64,000 bases of DNA from Nocardioides sp. Its GTDB lineage: Bacteria; Actinomycetota; Actinomycetes; Propionibacteriales; Nocardioidaceae. Shown piece by piece: positions 53,544-62,322 of this stretch. Under the pieces are notes generated by a model. It saw only the letters and a program-made list of their open reading frames with translations. It had not been told where the DNA came from and searched no databases. The stretch is from the NCBI GenBank assembly GCA_037045645.1, contig JBAOIH010000011.1, positions 62,001-126,000 of the forward strand, written 5' to 3'. Every line of letters begins with the position of its first letter. Within the stretch, counting starts at the first letter, position 1. The translations under genes and the position numbers were made by a program.

Positions 53544-53607
53544 CCGACAGCGGACACGAGGTTACCCGTCCAGTCGCGGCGCTGACGAATCCGGCCCCGA
53601 GTACGAA

Positions 53608-54042
53608 TCAGCGTGCGTGCAGGCGCGAGCGCAGGTCATGCACGAACTCGTTGCGGTCGCCGTCGAGCAACTCGACCGGGATCGTCGTGGACCGACCGTC
53701 GCGCAAGCGGATCACCACGCAGGGCACGCCGTCGACCTCGGCGGTCACGGCGTCCTTGACGTCGGCCCAGCGAGCCGAGCGCACACCGGAGCCCCGGCGC
53801 GTACGCACGCGATAGCCCACGTCGTCGAAGCGTACGAGCGTGAGGCCGCGGCCGGCGTACGCCGCGACACCGATCACGATGACCAAGCCGAGCAACCCCA
53901 CCAGCACCAGCACCTGCGGGCGGAACCGAGCGAACGCCGCGACCAGGGTCAGCACGACCATGAGTACGCCCACCAACGCAAGCGAGAGGCCGACGATCTT
54001 GGCGACGATGTGCTTGGCGAGCCGGTAGGTAGTGTCTGGCAC
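53608..54042 (-). CDS. membrane protein with PH-like domain
   Basis: 144 residues. Two N-terminal helices (residues 16-36 and 44-62), then a bacterial PH-type beta domain (YRVRTRRGSGVRSARWADVK, then VIRLRDGRSTTIPVELLDGD). Common in actinobacteria, of unknown function, and cytoplasm-facing after the helices. Confidence 0.8.
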   Translation of the reverse strand: MPDTTYRLAKHIVAKIVGLSLALVGVLMVVLTLVAAFARFRPQVLVLVGLLGLVIVIGVAAYAGRGLTLVRFDDVGYRVRTRRGSGVRSARWADVKDAVTAEVDGVPCVVIRLRDGRSTTIPVELLDGDRNEFVHDLRSRLHAR

Positions 54043-54106
54043 CCCCGCAGTCTAGGAAACGTTGTGTCTAGACTCGGGGCCGCATCCCCCGAGACGGGGT
54101 TGATCA

Positions 54107-54191
54107 GGAGGAGTGCCGGAGCGGCCGATCGGAACCGCCTTGAAAGCGGTCGTAGGGAGACCTACCGCGGGTTCGAATCCCGCCTCCTCCG
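54107..54191 (+). tRNA. tRNA-Ser (anticodon TGA)
   Basis: 85 bases. Acceptor GGAGGAG/CTCCTCC, anticodon stem ACCGC/GCGGT with loop CTTGAAA, long variable arm, T-loop TTCGAAT. The discriminator G is followed by an encoded CCA. Confidence 0.95.
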
Positions 54192-54198
54192 CCACCCG

Positions 54199-55499
54199 TC
54201 ATGGCGACGACCACGGCGTGACGTCGAGGCGTACGTCCATCGTGCCGACCGCCCTGCTAGGCCCCGGCATCAACACCAAACCCTCTGGGTAGAAGAACGT
54301 GCGACTCGTTCCCAGCTCGGTCAGGAACGGCTTCGGCGTGCCGCCCGAAACACTCCGGACGATCCACCCGTCTGCCTGCGCCGGGGTCACCCCTGAGATC
54401 GCCGAGACCGTGAAAGTCGCCTGGAAACCAGGCATCTCCGAGTCCATCAGCGCGGCCGTCCACTTGCGCCCGCCGAAGGGGATCGTCGTGGTCACGCCTG
54501 GCTCCAGATCCACACTGCGCGCCGTCGTGACGGAGAGTGCGAAGATGCCTTCTTCCGGCTTGCGCACTCGCGGGGAGCTCGAAGGCGTACGTCCCCGGCT
54601 TCTCCAGGCGCCACAGGAACAGCCCCATGCCGGGCATGTCCAACTTGGGCTGCATGGTCTTGCCCCAGCGCGTACGCAGCACCACGCCCGAACCGCGTCC
54701 TTGCAACACGTTACTGGTCTCCAGGTGGACCAACGTGCCCGCCCCGGCGGTGAACTGCACCAACTGCGGTGACGTCGACTCGCTCCTGACTCCCACCTGG
54801 TCGAGCGTCACGTTGTGCACGTCGTAGGTCCACGTCCGCACCGACTCGTCGCCGACCAGCAGATAGCGCGAGCCTGCCTTGAACCGAGGGCACCACTGCA
54901 AGGAGTCGCCCGCCCGCAGCATCCGCGGCCTGCATCTCGTGGGGGAGCTCAGCGGCCTTGGCCCGGGTGCCGCCAAGGCGTAGCACCTGAACAGGACCGT
55001 AGTCACTGATCGAGCGGCCCAACTTGATCGGCGTACGGCCGAGTCTGACCTTCGCCGCGAAGACTCTGGTACGCGTCTGCGACATCACGATCTTGCCGGG
55101 CAGCGATTGCCTGGTGATGACGAGTTCGCGCAAGGCGTACGCCTGGTCGATGTCGTAGTACGCGCCGCCCGGGCTCACGCCTTCGCAGTCGTGACCGGCA
55201 CGCAGCGTGTAGGTGCCCGTCGCGGGGAGTCGCCAAAAGCGCGCACGGTTCATCGGCACCGTCGTGCCGTGTCGAGTGAGCGAAAGTCGCTTCAGGTCGC
55301 AGGTGGCGAGGAAGGAGGAGAGTACGAGTCGTTGTCCTGCTCGGCCCTGGAAACGTACGGTCGCGGGTTCACCCGTGCGCACCGTGAACTTCTGTCCCAG
55401 CTCGACTGTCTGCGGAGGCGGGTCGGCCACCGCGGGTGGCGCAACAGTCGCAAGCGATGCGAGCAGGACCATGCAGATGGCGGCAATCGTGCGTTTCAA
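54199..55499 (-). pseudogene. secreted protein, frameshifted twice
   Basis: Signal peptide from ATG 55499 (MKRTIAAICMVLLASLATVA), then repeated beta-sandwich-like modules (FTVRTGEPATVRFQGRAGQRL; LPATGTYTLRAGHD). The frame changes at about 54925 (to LRAGDSLQWCPRFKAGSRYL) and again at about 54558 (to VRKPEEGIFALSVTTA), each explained by one extra base. Joined length is about 430 residues. Modules of this sort (GTYTL, PGTYAFEL) resemble bacterial pre-peptidase-like domains. Function unknown; extracytoplasmic. Confidence 0.7.
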
Positions 55500-55558
55500 C
55501 TCAAGGCTCCTGACGCGACGTGAGCACAGTGTGACGCAGAGTCGTCGAGGCCGGTTCG

Positions 55559-55774
55559 TCAGGTGAGGACGACCAGGATGTCGCCCTCCTGGACGACCTC
55601 GCCGGGATCCACGCCGATCGACTCCACGGTGCCGCCGTGTTCGGCGATGACGGGGATCTCCATCTTCATCGACTCCAGCAGCATCACCGTCTCGCCGGGG
55701 GCGACCACGTCGCCGGGCGCGACGGCCACACTGAGGACGTTGGCCACCATCTCGGCCAGGATGCGTTCTGCCAC
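55559..55774 (-). CDS. biotin/lipoyl-carrier protein (TB7.3-like)
   Basis: 71 residues, a single biotinyl/lipoyl domain with K37 in the classic ESMKMEIPV turn. Same length and architecture as mycobacterial TB7.3. A free-standing carrier, probably biotinylated, for an acyl-CoA carboxylase encoded elsewhere. Confidence 0.93.
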   Translation of the reverse strand: MAERILAEMVANVLSVAVAPGDVVAPGETVMLLESMKMEIPVIAEHGGTVESIGVDPGEVVQEGDILVVLT

Positions 55775-55835
55775 GTCTCCCGACGTTAGGGGTTACCGCC
55801 GCGTAGTCGAAACGCCGGGCTGAAGAGAACCGGAC

Positions 55836-56918
55836 TCACAGAAGAGGGCTGGTGCGCGCGGGCTCGGGGCGTACGGCATCGACACCCGCCGAGCGGCGTG
55901 ACCGTTTGCCCGACGACACCCGACCGCCGGTGAGCGCCACGTCGATCGCGATCGTGACCGCGCCGATCACCCCGCCGATCAGCAGGCCCCCGGTCTCGGT
56001 GATGAGGAGTTCGGTCAGGCCCATCCCCGACTCGGCGAGCAGCGGTGCGATCGACGCAGTGCCGGCGACACCGAACGCACACACCCACCATCCCTGCCTG
56101 CGACGCGCGCGCATGTGCGTACCCCAGACGAGAGCGGGGATGCCGAGCAGTGACTGCAGCGGACGCGGCGCGCCGCCGAGATTCTCGCGCGCCCAGTCCC
56201 GGCCCGCGAAGACCTGGTCGACCAGGTCGGAGGTGCCGTAGCGGCGGAAGAGTTCGCCGTACGTGACTAGCACCGCGAGCGCCGCCGAACCCACCAGCAC
56301 CATCACCAGGCCGCGTCGTCCCAGGCCGTGCCAGCCCGCGCCGAGGCGCCAGACGAGCACCAACACGAGCGCCAGAGAGAGCCCGAGGGTGACGTAGGTG
56401 AACCTGGTCGGTGAGATCTCGGGTTCGTACCCCACTGCCGCGACAGATCCCGCGACCGCCAGGCATACCGCGATCGCGGCCTCACCGATTGCGCGAGGCG
56501 TGGTCACCGCGGGCACCGTCGCTACGACGGACAGCACGGCGGCGGCGACCACGGTCATCACCGCGGCTCCGGCACGCAGCGCGTTGGTGTCCACGATCAG
56601 CGTCATGGCGCCCAGCGCGACCGCGAGCGCGCCGAAGATCGCCGGGCGACCACCCGTCCGCGCGGCCAGCGCCCAGGTGTACGCGCCACTGACCACGATC
56701 GCGCCGATGCCCCCGAGCACGGCCGGGGCATCGCCGAGAGCGGCCGCACCGACGGCCGCGACGCCCGCCAGGACGGCCAGCAGCCACAACAGCAACCCGC
56801 GCCCGGTGCGTTCACCCGGCCGACCCACGACCGGCGACGCCCGCCGCTGCCTGATGTTGCGTGTACGCGGCGCGGCGCGACGGCCGCCACGCGTACTCGA
56901 AGGGGTGGGGTTGGACAT
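55836..56918 (-). CDS. polytopic membrane protein of unknown function
   Basis: 360 residues. A basic N-terminus of about 38 residues is followed by about nine hydrophobic helices arranged in pairs, with a soluble stretch (YGELFRRYGTSDLVDQVF, then DWARENLGGAPRPL) near residue 240 and a basic tail. I do not recognise a family. Confidence 0.75.
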   Translation of the reverse strand: MSNPTPSSTRGGRRAAPRTRNIRQRRASPVVGRPGERTGRGLLLWLLAVLAGVAAVGAAALGDAPAVLGGIGAIVVSGAYTWALAARTGGRPAIFGALAVALGAMTLIVDTNALRAGAAVMTVVAAAVLSVVATVPAVTTPRAIGEAAIAVCLAVAGSVAAVGYEPEISPTRFTYVTLGLSLALVLVLVWRLGAGWHGLGRRGLVMVLVGSAALAVLVTYGELFRRYGTSDLVDQVFAGRDWARENLGGAPRPLQSLLGIPALVWGTHMRARRRQGWWVCAFGVAGTASIAPLLAESGMGLTELLITETGGLLIGGVIGAVTIAIDVALTGGRVSSGKRSRRSAGVDAVRPEPARTSPLL

Positions 56919-56930
56919 AGGGCGTGCAGC

Positions 56931-57701
56931 CTATAACCGGCGGTTCAGCAACGACGGATTCGTACGTCTGGTCTCGTCGAGCAGGTCGCGGCTCAGCGTG
57001 GCCGTCAGCGTTTCGGCATCGGCCCCGGCTTCCACGACCACGTCACCGTTGGGCGCGATCACGCTCGAATGGCCGCAATAGCGCGGCCCGGGCTGGCCGA
57101 CCGCCACGACATAACAGGTGTTCTCGATCGCGCGAGCACGCAACAGCGTGCGCCAGTGGTCGACCTTGCGCTCACCGGCCACCCACGCGGCTGGAAGTAC
57201 GAGCACCTCGGCGTCCTGCTCGACCAGGAGTCGGGCGTACTCCGGGAAGCGCAGGTCATAACAGGTCATCAGGCCGACCCGGAAGCCCTGGAGGTCGAAG
57301 ACCACGGGGTCGATCTCGGCGCGGCGCAGGCTGTCGGACTCCTTGAAGCCGAAGGAGTCGTACAGGTGCACCTTGCGATAGCGCTCGTCGACGGCGCCCT
57401 TGGCAATCAAGGTGTTGTACGGCCGGTGCGCGTCATCCGAACGCTCGAACATCCCGGCCACGATCGTGGTCTGCTTCGCGCTCGCCGTCTGGGCCACCGT
57501 CGTCGCGAACTCGCCGGCAGGCGTCTCGGCGTACGGTCCGACATCGCTGCCGGGTTGGCCGAAATCACGCTGGAACACCTCGGGGAAGACGACCAGGTCG
57601 ACGCCCGTCGGGGTCAAGGTGGCGAGCGCCTCTCGGTTTTCCCGGGGCTCGAGAGAGGATGCGGCCTGGACGAGCGCCACCTTGAGTTCGGATTCGCTCA
57701 C
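56931..57701 (-). CDS. nitrilase-superfamily amidohydrolase (omega-amidase/Nit-like)
   Basis: 256 residues. The catalytic triad is E41 (VVFPEVF), K110 (ERYRKVHLYDSF) and C147 (MTCYDLRFPEYARLL). The KVHLYD/CYDLRFPE pattern is that of Nit1/Nit2-type enzymes acting on omega-amides or deaminated glutathione. Cytoplasmic. Divergent from mobA across 25 bp. Confidence 0.93.
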   Translation of the reverse strand: MSESELKVALVQAASSLEPRENREALATLTPTGVDLVVFPEVFQRDFGQPGSDVGPYAETPAGEFATTVAQTASAKQTTIVAGMFERSDDAHRPYNTLIAKGAVDERYRKVHLYDSFGFKESDSLRRAEIDPVVFDLQGFRVGLMTCYDLRFPEYARLLVEQDAEVLVLPAAWVAGERKVDHWRTLLRARAIENTCYVVAVGQPGPRYCGHSSVIAPNGDVVVEAGADAETLTATLSRDLLDETRRTNPSLLNRRL

Positions 57702-57726
57702 GAGAACACCTTGGGATACTCAGCCC

Positions 57727-58281
57727 ATGCCTGTCGAGCCCGCGCCCGTCGCGATCATCCTCACCGGGGGGACCGGCGCGCGGCTGGGCGGCACCGACAA
57801 GGCAGCGCTGGAGATCGCGGGGAGCACGCTGTTGGAGCGAGCCCTCACGGCGACGGCGTGTTGCTCGTCAGTCGTGGTGGTGGGCGGGCAGACCCCGACG
57901 TCGCGAGTCGTACGTTTCACGCGCGAGTCACCCGTGCTCGGCGGGCCTGCGGCCGGGTTGCTGGCCGGACTTGAGGCAGTCGAGGGATCACCCGAGTGGG
58001 TGGTGGTGCTCGCGGTGGACATGCCGTACGTCACCTCGGGCACTGTGAGCCGCCTGCTCGCCGCGGCTGCCCGCGACGGCGCCTGGTTGATCGGGCCGGA
58101 TGGCCGGCGGGCGCTCGCGGGCGTACTCGCTTCCTCGGCGTTGCGCCGGGTCGATCCTGGCCCGGCCGCTCGTCACGGCCTGCCGTTCTTCCGACTGCTG
58201 CGTGACCTGGATCTGGTGGCGGTGCCCGCGTCGTCCGACGAGGTGCACGACGTGGATAACTGGGCCGATGTCCCCCAGTGA
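57727..58281 (+). CDS. mobA: molybdenum cofactor guanylyltransferase
   Basis: 184 residues. Nucleotide-binding start AIILTGGTGARLGGTDKA, then VLGGPAAGLLAGLEAV and VVLAVDMPYVT (metal-binding Asp). It transfers GMP to molybdopterin-Mo. Followed by a DUF6457 gene, its usual actinobacterial neighbour. Confidence 0.93.
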   Translation: MPVEPAPVAIILTGGTGARLGGTDKAALEIAGSTLLERALTATACCSSVVVVGGQTPTSRVVRFTRESPVLGGPAAGLLAGLEAVEGSPEWVVVLAVDMPYVTSGTVSRLLAAAARDGAWLIGPDGRRALAGVLASSALRRVDPGPAARHGLPFFRLLRDLDLVAVPASSDEVHDVDNWADVPQ

Positions 58282-58329
58282 CCCGGCTGGGCGCCCCACA
58301 ACACGCGGGTCGACGTTAGGTTTGGAGTC

Positions 58330-58656
58330 GTGAATCTCCATGACTGGATCGATGAGCTGATGGACGCCCTCGACATCGAAACGGAGGTCGACGAGGCGTT
58401 GGTCCTCGACCTCGCGCGCGATGCCGCGCATCAGGTCGAGCGCAAGGCCGCGCCGATCACCACGTTCCTCCTCGGGTTCGCCGCCGGACAGCAGGACGCC
58501 GACGAGGTGCAGACCGAGGCCCTGGCTGCCAAGGCCAGCGCGCTCGCGGCGCAATGGGACCGTCCGGCGGACGCCGCCGACCCCGATGACGTCACCGACG
58601 AGGTGCCGGACGACCGAGGGGTCGACCATTCGGGCGACAAGTTCGAGGACGACTGA
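58330..58656 (+). CDS. DUF6457 protein
   Basis: 108 residues. MNLHDWIDELMDALDIETEV and LVLDLARDAAHQVERKAAPI are the DUF6457 signature, followed by FLLGFAAG and an acidic tail. Helical and cytoplasmic. Regularly linked to mobA, which suggests a part in molybdenum cofactor work; not proven. Confidence 0.88.
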   Translation: MNLHDWIDELMDALDIETEVDEALVLDLARDAAHQVERKAAPITTFLLGFAAGQQDADEVQTEALAAKASALAAQWDRPADAADPDDVTDEVPDDRGVDHSGDKFEDD

Positions 58657-58660
58657 GCCC

Positions 58661-59644
58661 GTGCGCGCCGTCTTCGCCCGCGAGCCGGGTGGTCCCGAGG
58701 TCCTGGAGCTTCGCGAGGTCGACGATCTCGAGCCCGGACCGGGCGAGGTGCTGCTCGACGTCGTGGCGACTGCCGTCAACCGAGCCGACCTGCTGCAACG
58801 CCAAGGCTTCTATCCACCGCCGCCAGGGGTCTCGGACGTGCTGGGCCTGGAGTGCAGCGGCCGGGTGGCCGCAGTCGGAGAAGACGTGTCGGAGTGGTCG
58901 GTGGGCGACGATGCCTGCGCCCTCCTGGCGGGCGGTGGCTATGCGACCCAGGTCGTCGTCCCCGCGGGCCAACTCCTTGCGATTCCCGACGGCGTCGACC
59001 TGATCACGGCCGCGTCCCTGCCCGAGGTCGCCGCGACGGTCTGGTCCAACGTCTTCATGATCGCCAACCTGCAGCCCGGCGACGACTTCCTCGTCCATGG
59101 CGGCGCAGGCGGGATCGGGACGTTCGCGATCCAACTCGCCAAGGCGTACGGCGCCAGGGTGCTCACCACCGCAGGTTCACCCGAAAAGCTCGCGTTGTGC
59201 CGCGAACTCGGAGCGGACATGGCACTCAACTACCGGGAGCAGGACTTCGTCGAGGAGGTGTCCCGCGTCACCGACGGCCGAGGCGTCGACGTCATCCTCG
59301 ACAACATGGGCGCGAAATATCTCCCGCGCAACGTCGAGTCGCTGGCCACCTCCGGACGGTTGGTCATCATCGGCATGCAGGGCGGCATCAAGGGCGAACT
59401 CGACATCTCGGCGCTGCTCAAGCGACGCGCGGCCGTGATCGCGACTTCGCTGCGGGCGCGCCCGACGGAGGAGAAGTCGGCGATCTGTGCGGCCGTACGA
59501 GAGCACGTCTGGCCGTTGGTCGAGCAGGGCCGGATCCGTACCCAGGTCAGCGCGACCTACGACCTCGCGGACGCCGCCGAGGCGCACCGTCGGCTCGAGG
59601 GTGGCGAGAACACCGGGAAGATCGTGCTCACGACCAGCGCCTAG
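58661..59644 (+). CDS. zinc-less MDR oxidoreductase (quinone oxidoreductase/PIG3 type)
   Basis: 327 residues from GTG 58661. NAD(P)H quinone oxidoreductase blocks: ATAVNRADLLQRQGFYPPPP (PIG3-type), VHGGAGGIGTFAIQLAKAYG (nucleotide-binding), and LKRRAAVIATSLRARP. No zinc ligands. Reduces quinones or enals with NADPH. Confidence 0.92.
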   Translation: MRAVFAREPGGPEVLELREVDDLEPGPGEVLLDVVATAVNRADLLQRQGFYPPPPGVSDVLGLECSGRVAAVGEDVSEWSVGDDACALLAGGGYATQVVVPAGQLLAIPDGVDLITAASLPEVAATVWSNVFMIANLQPGDDFLVHGGAGGIGTFAIQLAKAYGARVLTTAGSPEKLALCRELGADMALNYREQDFVEEVSRVTDGRGVDVILDNMGAKYLPRNVESLATSGRLVIIGMQGGIKGELDISALLKRRAAVIATSLRARPTEEKSAICAAVREHVWPLVEQGRIRTQVSATYDLADAAEAHRRLEGGENTGKIVLTTSA

Positions 59645-59654
59645 TGTTGGGCGC

Positions 59655-60284
59655 ATGACTGAGCAGCCGACCGAGGGCACCGGACAGGCGCCCGCCGAGG
59701 AGACCGTCACCATCATCGGCCCCGATGGGCAGCCGATCGCACAAGTGCCGGCCAGCGCCCTGCAGATCCAGGAGGCTTCGGACGACGACCGCGGTGACGA
59801 CGGTGACGATGACTCCGCCCACATCACGCAGTTGGTCGAGCAGCCCGCCAAGGTGATGCGGATCGGCTCGATGATCCGCCAGTTGCTCGAAGAGGTGAAG
59901 TCGGCGCCGCTCGACGAGGCCAGTCGCGCTCGCCTCAAGGAAATCCACGCGGCGTCGATCAAGGAACTCGAATCGGGGCTGGCTCCCGAGCTGATCGATG
60001 AGCTGGAGCGACTCTCACTGCCCTTCACCGAGGACGGCGTGCCGAGCGAGTCAGAGCTGCGCATCGCCCAGGCGCAACTCGTCGGCTGGCTGGAGGGTCT
60101 CTTCCACGGCATCCAGACCGCGATCTACGCCCAACAGGTCGCCGCGCGTGCGCAGTTGGAGCAGATGCGCCGCTCACTGCCGATGGGCATGGGCGGCCCG
60201 CAACAAGGCGGCGAGCAGCCGGCCGCGCCCGGCCCGATGCCTCCGGTGAACCCGGGTGGCGAGGGCGGAGGGATGTACCTCTAA
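59655..60284 (+). CDS. bpa: bacterial proteasome activator Bpa
   Basis: 209 residues. Acidic disordered N-terminus, helical core (MRIGSMIRQLLEEVKSAPLD, then LVGWLEGLFHGIQTAIYAQQ), Gly/Pro-rich linker, and C-terminal GGMYL. The HbYX-like end docks the ring on the 20S proteasome for ATP-independent degradation. Marks a proteasome-bearing actinobacterium. Start ATG 59655. Confidence 0.94.
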   Translation: MTEQPTEGTGQAPAEETVTIIGPDGQPIAQVPASALQIQEASDDDRGDDGDDDSAHITQLVEQPAKVMRIGSMIRQLLEEVKSAPLDEASRARLKEIHAASIKELESGLAPELIDELERLSLPFTEDGVPSESELRIAQAQLVGWLEGLFHGIQTAIYAQQVAARAQLEQMRRSLPMGMGGPQQGGEQPAAPGPMPPVNPGGEGGGMYL

Positions 60285-60892
60285 CGGCGTTTGGCGAACC
60301 CGATACCGACCAGGCCCAGCAAGCCGAGCAGTACGAGAGCCGCGCCGGGTGCCGTGAGACGCGAGACCGCGCGCGGGGCGACGGTCTCGACCTTGGTCAG
60401 TTCGGCGGTCGGCGCCGTCCCGCTCCCGTTGCGCGACGTACCAGGCCCTAACTCGCCCTCGATGTCATTGACCAGGTCGGTGCCGGACGGCGCGGTGCCG
60501 CGGCTCAGGTCCGACTCGAAGAGCGAACCCTTGGCACGAGCCAGGAAGACCATGTCGTCGCCTGCCTCCAGCCGGCCGAGGCTGCAACCGGACACGTTCG
60601 GGGTCGGGGACTGCACCCGCGCGGTGTCGGGCAGCACCGAGTCACGCTTCCACACGTGGTCGACGTGTACGAGATACACAAAGCGGCGCTTCTCGCGCGT
60701 GGTCGACTGCACCTTGCCCCGGAACACGACGTCGGCCCAGGCGACCGAGTCCTTGACGTCGGCAGAGACCAGGCACCCGTTGGGGCGCACCGAGGCTCCA
60801 GCCGTGCCGGCCACCAACCCAGTGGTGGGCAGCACCAGCGCTGCGCCCAGCGAGAGGGCCGCAGCGCGCGCGGCGAAGGTCCGTCGAAACAC
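60281..60892 (-). CDS. secreted, C-terminally anchored protein A
   Basis: 203 residues. Signal peptide to about residue 33 (ALSLGAALVLPTTGLVAGTA), a beta domain (DSVAWADVVFRGKVQSTTRE, then two Cys), and a C-terminal helix (PGAALVLLGLLGLVGIGFA) with KRR stop. The domain is like that of the next gene (ADxVFxGxV), suggesting a TIMP/netrin-like fold. No LPXTG. Convergent with bpa, overlapping by four bases. Confidence 0.8.
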   Translation of the reverse strand: MFRRTFAARAAALSLGAALVLPTTGLVAGTAGASVRPNGCLVSADVKDSVAWADVVFRGKVQSTTREKRRFVYLVHVDHVWKRDSVLPDTARVQSPTPNVSGCSLGRLEAGDDMVFLARAKGSLFESDLSRGTAPSGTDLVNDIEGELGPGTSRNGSGTAPTAELTKVETVAPRAVSRLTAPGAALVLLGLLGLVGIGFAKRR

Positions 60893-60901
60893 CCCGGAAG
60901 C

Positions 60902-61486
60902 CTAGACGGTCGGCGGCTGCTGCCGGCGCGCGCGCCGAGCCCGATAACGGTGACCGACGACGAAGACCACCAGGCCACCTGTGAGCACCAGGGCATAGAT
61001 CAGGCTGGCCCAGCGCTTCCAGGTGGGAAGTTGGAGTGAGAGGTGGTCCGTGCCCTTCACCTTCCCGGCCAGGCTCGGGGGCTCCGGCCCGATCGCGGCC
61101 GCAACCTGCTCGACGGTGACGGGGGCGAAACTCTGGGCGTCCAGGCACAGGTTGGTGTCGAGCCGCTGACCGCGGATCTCGGTGAACCAGATCCGCTCGG
61201 TGGACTGCTCCACCCTCGGCAGCCCGCACATGGCATCGGACCCCTGGCTGGTCACGATCACCCTCTTGGGCAATTGCTGACCGAAGTCCTCCCCCACCTC
61301 GACCAGATAGCGCACCCGATCGTCGGCCTCGCGGGTGTCACTGACGGTGCCGACGAAGACCGCGTCGGCCAGGCGTACACGCTCCTTGACAGTGGTGACC
61401 TCGGCACATGAGCAGGCGTACGACACACCGGGCGTCCAGAGCACCAGCGTGCCGGCGAACAGCAGCAGGGCGAGCAGTCGGCGCAT
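60902..61486 (-). CDS. secreted, C-terminally anchored protein B (NTR/TIMP-like)
   Basis: 194 residues from ATG 61486, with GAGGAGG upstream. Signal peptide, then mature N-terminus CSCAEVTTVKERVRLADAVF, as in TIMP/netrin-like domains where the first Cys residues are disulfide-bonded. C-terminal helix (SLIYALVLTGGLVVFVVG) and basic tail. Paralogous to the following gene; function unknown, cell-surface. Confidence 0.82.
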   Translation of the reverse strand: MRRLLALLLFAGTLVLWTPGVSYACSCAEVTTVKERVRLADAVFVGTVSDTREADDRVRYLVEVGEDFGQQLPKRVIVTSQGSDAMCGLPRVEQSTERIWFTEIRGQRLDTNLCLDAQSFAPVTVEQVAAAIGPEPPSLAGKVKGTDHLSLQLPTWKRWASLIYALVLTGGLVVFVVGHRYRARRARRQQPPTV

Positions 61487-61497
61487 CGCTTTCCTCC

Positions 61498-62322
61498 TCA
61501 GAGGCCGAAGATCTCGCCCAGTGTGACGGCCACCCCGTCCTCGGCGTTCCCGGGCACCACGTGATCGGCGGTCTCCAGCACGCTCGCGTGCGCGTTCGCG
61601 ACGGCGTACGACGTGCCGGCCCATCCCAGCATCGGCAGGTCGTTAGGCATGTCACCGAACGCGACCACCTCCTCCGGCGCGACACCGAGTTCGGTGGCCA
61701 GGCGAGCCAGACTCGTGGCCTTGGTGACCCCGAGCCCACTCATCTCCACCAACGCGTACGACGAGGACCAGGTCGTCGTCACCACGTCACCGACGAGCCG
61801 CTCCACCTCGGCCCAGAACTCCTCGGGCTCGCGCTCACGATGTACCGCCAGCAGTTTGGCGACGTCGTCACGGTAGATCTCCTCGAACCGGCCGCGGTGC
61901 TTGCCCGTGCGATCGTCAGGGTGACCGGGGAAGTCGACCTCGCTGGCCCAGCCTTCGCTGTGCTCGATCGCGAAAGTGACGCCCGGGATGCGCTCGCGCA
62001 GCACTCGCGCGACCCGCAGCGCGTTGTCGCGAGGCAGCGGGTGGATGTCACGGACCCGGTCGGCTTCGACGTCGTACACGATCGCGCCGTTGCTGCACAC
62101 CGCAAGCCCGTGACCCCCCACGGCTGCCCACAGCGACGTCATCCACCGCAGCGGTCGCCCGGTGGTGAACACGACCGGGATGCCGCGCGCGTCGAGTGCG
62201 TCGAGCACCTGGCGTGCCCGCTCACTGAGCCGACCCTCCGGATCCAGCAACGTGCCGTCCAGGTCGGTCGCGACGAGGCGGGGCAGGACACGGTCAGGGG
62301 CACGGTCAGGGGCACGGTTCAC
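61498..62322 (-). CDS. Cof-type HAD phosphatase, copy 1
   Basis: 274 residues. HAD motif I LVATDLDGTLLD, motif II FTTGRP, C2B cap, and motif IV FGDMPNDLPML. GTG 62322 overlaps the stop of the upstream HAD gene. The first codons hold a 12-bp tandem repeat (APDRAPDRV). Sugar-phosphate or nucleotide-like small-molecule phosphatase. Confidence 0.92.
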   Translation of the reverse strand: MNRAPDRAPDRVLPRLVATDLDGTLLDPEGRLSERARQVLDALDARGIPVVFTTGRPLRWMTSLWAAVGGHGLAVCSNGAIVYDVEADRVRDIHPLPRDNALRVARVLRERIPGVTFAIEHSEGWASEVDFPGHPDDRTGKHRGRFEEIYRDDVAKLLAVHREREPEEFWAEVERLVGDVVTTTWSSSYALVEMSGLGVTKATSLARLATELGVAPEEVVAFGDMPNDLPMLGWAGTSYAVANAHASVLETADHVVPGNAEDGVAVTLGEIFGL

